This document shows positions 63,184 through 64,000 of a stretch of 64,000 nt of DNA, in pieces; positions within the stretch are counted from its first letter, which is position 1, and every line of letters starts with the position of its first letter. The DNA lies in the NCBI GenBank assembly GCA_016927595.1, contig JAFGMI010000024.1, positions 62,001 to 126,000 on the forward strand. The letters run 5' to 3'. A program made the position numbers and the translations under genes. The notes under the pieces are model-generated. The model saw only the letters and a list, made by a program, of their open reading frames with translations. It did not search any database and was not told the DNA's origin. Source of the stretch: Melioribacteraceae bacterium. GTDB lineage: Bacteria; Bacteroidota; Ignavibacteria; Ignavibacteriales; Melioribacteraceae.

Positions 63184-64000
63184 TTGAAAAATAAATCTAA
63201 AATATTGTATGCGATTAAAATCATAACCGCTGCCGGTTTGATTATATTCCTGACTGTTTATGTCGATTACAAGGAAATAATAAGGCTGATTTCAACAGCC
63301 GATATTTTTATAATCTTGATGGTGCTGTTACTTACAATTCTTAACCTGTTCCTTCAATTTCAGAAATGGCGTCTTGTTTGTAATCGTCAACTTGGTGTAA
63401 ATAACAACATGAAAATTCTCAAGTCTCTGTTCGTGGGAATTGGCGCCGGTATATTCACGCCAATGAAATTTGGCGAATACATTTCCAGAGGAATATTATT
63501 TGAAGATAAGAGAATGGTGGATGTTGCATTTGCGACTTTTATTGATAAAGGCATTACACTGCTGATTGGTTTCATAATTGGATTAATACTGTTTAACATA
63601 TTCATGATTGAAAAAGATTACGTTTCGACCGAAGAGATCATCAACTTTTACTTAATAATATTTTTGGTTGCTGCATTGATAATTACTGTCACTATTATCA
63701 TCCGGGGAAGATTAAAGGAATTAGTTAAATATGTTGTACCCAAAGAACATAGATTAAGAATTAAAGAATATTTTTTTACGTTGAAAAGTATTGAGGGGAA
63801 TTTTATACCGAAAATTATTGCAATTGCTCTTATTTTTCACTTAACATTCACTTCTCAATTTGCTCTTTTGATTTACTCGTTTACGGGTGTTTTCGACTTT
63901 CTGCTTTATTTCTATATAGCTAACCTGATTTTATTCGTAAAGATAGTGATCCCGCCAGTAGCCTTCGGTGAGATAGGTGTACGTGAGGGAGCAGCTGTGT
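63184..64000 (+). CDS. Flippase-like/lysylphosphatidylglycerol synthase membrane domain protein, N-terminal part
   Basis: The frame is open from TTG 63184 to the end of the window (272 codons), so the C terminus is missing. The sequence shows several membrane helices and the family pattern of the YbhN/UPF0104 group: QKWRLVCN after the second helix, KSLFVGIGAGIFTPMKFGEYISRGILF, and near the edge PPVAFGEIGVREGAAV. Related proteins include the flippase domain of MprF, and many move lipids or lipid-linked sugars across the membrane. The exact substrate is not known. No ribosome-binding site is seen at the start. Confidence 0.8.
   Translation, partial: MKNKSKILYAIKIITAAGLIIFLTVYVDYKEIIRLISTADIFIILMVLLLTILNLFLQFQKWRLVCNRQLGVNNNMKILKSLFVGIGAGIFTPMKFGEYISRGILFEDKRMVDVAFATFIDKGITLLIGFIIGLILFNIFMIEKDYVSTEEIINFYLIIFLVAALIITVTIIIRGRLKELVKYVVPKEHRLRIKEYFFTLKSIEGNFIPKIIAIALIFHLTFTSQFALLIYSFTGVFDFLLYFYIANLILFVKIVIPPVAFGEIGVREGAAV

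Overview
The window is a gene-dense, AT-rich bacterial chromosome segment. Its gene content points to the Ignavibacteria branch of the Bacteroidota/Chlorobiota group. The signs are a type IX secretion locus (PorU, PorV, a cargo-like sorting domain), DUF5683 and DUF1207 type envelope proteins, a fused 2-oxoglutarate decarboxylase/dehydrogenase, BshC of bacillithiol synthesis, bacterial microcompartment (BMC) shell genes, many TTG starts with weak ribosome-binding sites, and at least one Bacteroidota-style -33/-7 promoter in front of a tRNA. The assignment is an inference from gene families; there is no rRNA in the window. No phage, insertion sequence or CRISPR array was seen.

Layout. 1-4.6 kb: end of a long-chain acyl-CoA ligase, a YjjG-like nucleotidase, metG and an orphan DNA methyltransferase. 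4.7-11 kb: a periplasmic protein-quality operon (three SurA/PpiC-type genes), then a MoxR ATPase and a membrane-anchored M23 peptidase. 11-14.7 kb (minus): the E1/E2 fused 2-oxoglutarate dehydrogenase gene. 14.9-17.3 kb: an ECF sigma factor gene broken by two compensating frameshifts, a cysteine-free membrane protein in the anti-sigma position and a DUF4097-like surface protein. 17.5-24.5 kb: an orphan hybrid-free histidine kinase and a 1650-residue lipoprotein made of 16 repeats. 24.6-26 kb: tRNA-Glu, endonuclease III, an HD hydrolase. 26.2-38.5 kb: the type IX secretion and envelope block (PorU, PorV, a secreted M6-like protein that has lost its zinc site, a gluzincin/propeller/barrel fusion, DUF5683). 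38.5-45.5 kb: der, a CoA-disulfide-reductase-like enzyme, upp, a TPR protein, rel/spoT, ruvX. 45.6-46.6 kb: two BMC shell genes, one with a long tail ending in a Rho_N/SAP-like motif. 46.7-53 kb: YbbR, tmk, a CtpA protease, a TauE/SafE transporter, a zinc-ribbon membrane protein, htpG. 53-54.7 kb (minus): a DnaQ/GIY-YIG nuclease fusion. 54.8-60.5 kb: ymdB-like phosphoesterase, a second orphan methyltransferase, folD, deoC, an orphan HicB-like gene, a TrmH-family methyltransferase, aroA. 60.5-64 kb: bshC (minus), a DUF1207-like protein and the start of a flippase-like membrane protein.

How it fits together. Most of the window is housekeeping, but three themes stand out. First, envelope building and protein export: SurA-like chaperones, type IX secretion, barrel proteins and a repeat lipoprotein. 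Second, a scattered microcompartment: the two shell genes have no enzymes or vertex protein beside them, yet a deoxyribose-phosphate aldolase 12 kb away carries an N-terminal amphipathic helix that looks like an encapsulation peptide. I infer that these belong to one sugar-phosphate-type compartment whose other parts lie outside the window. Third, low-molecular-weight thiol redox: BshC plus a CoA-disulfide-reductase-like enzyme. The best candidates for something little described are the DeoC/tailed-shell pair, the broken sigma triad, the M6-like pseudoprotease next to PorV, and the super-repeat lipoprotein.
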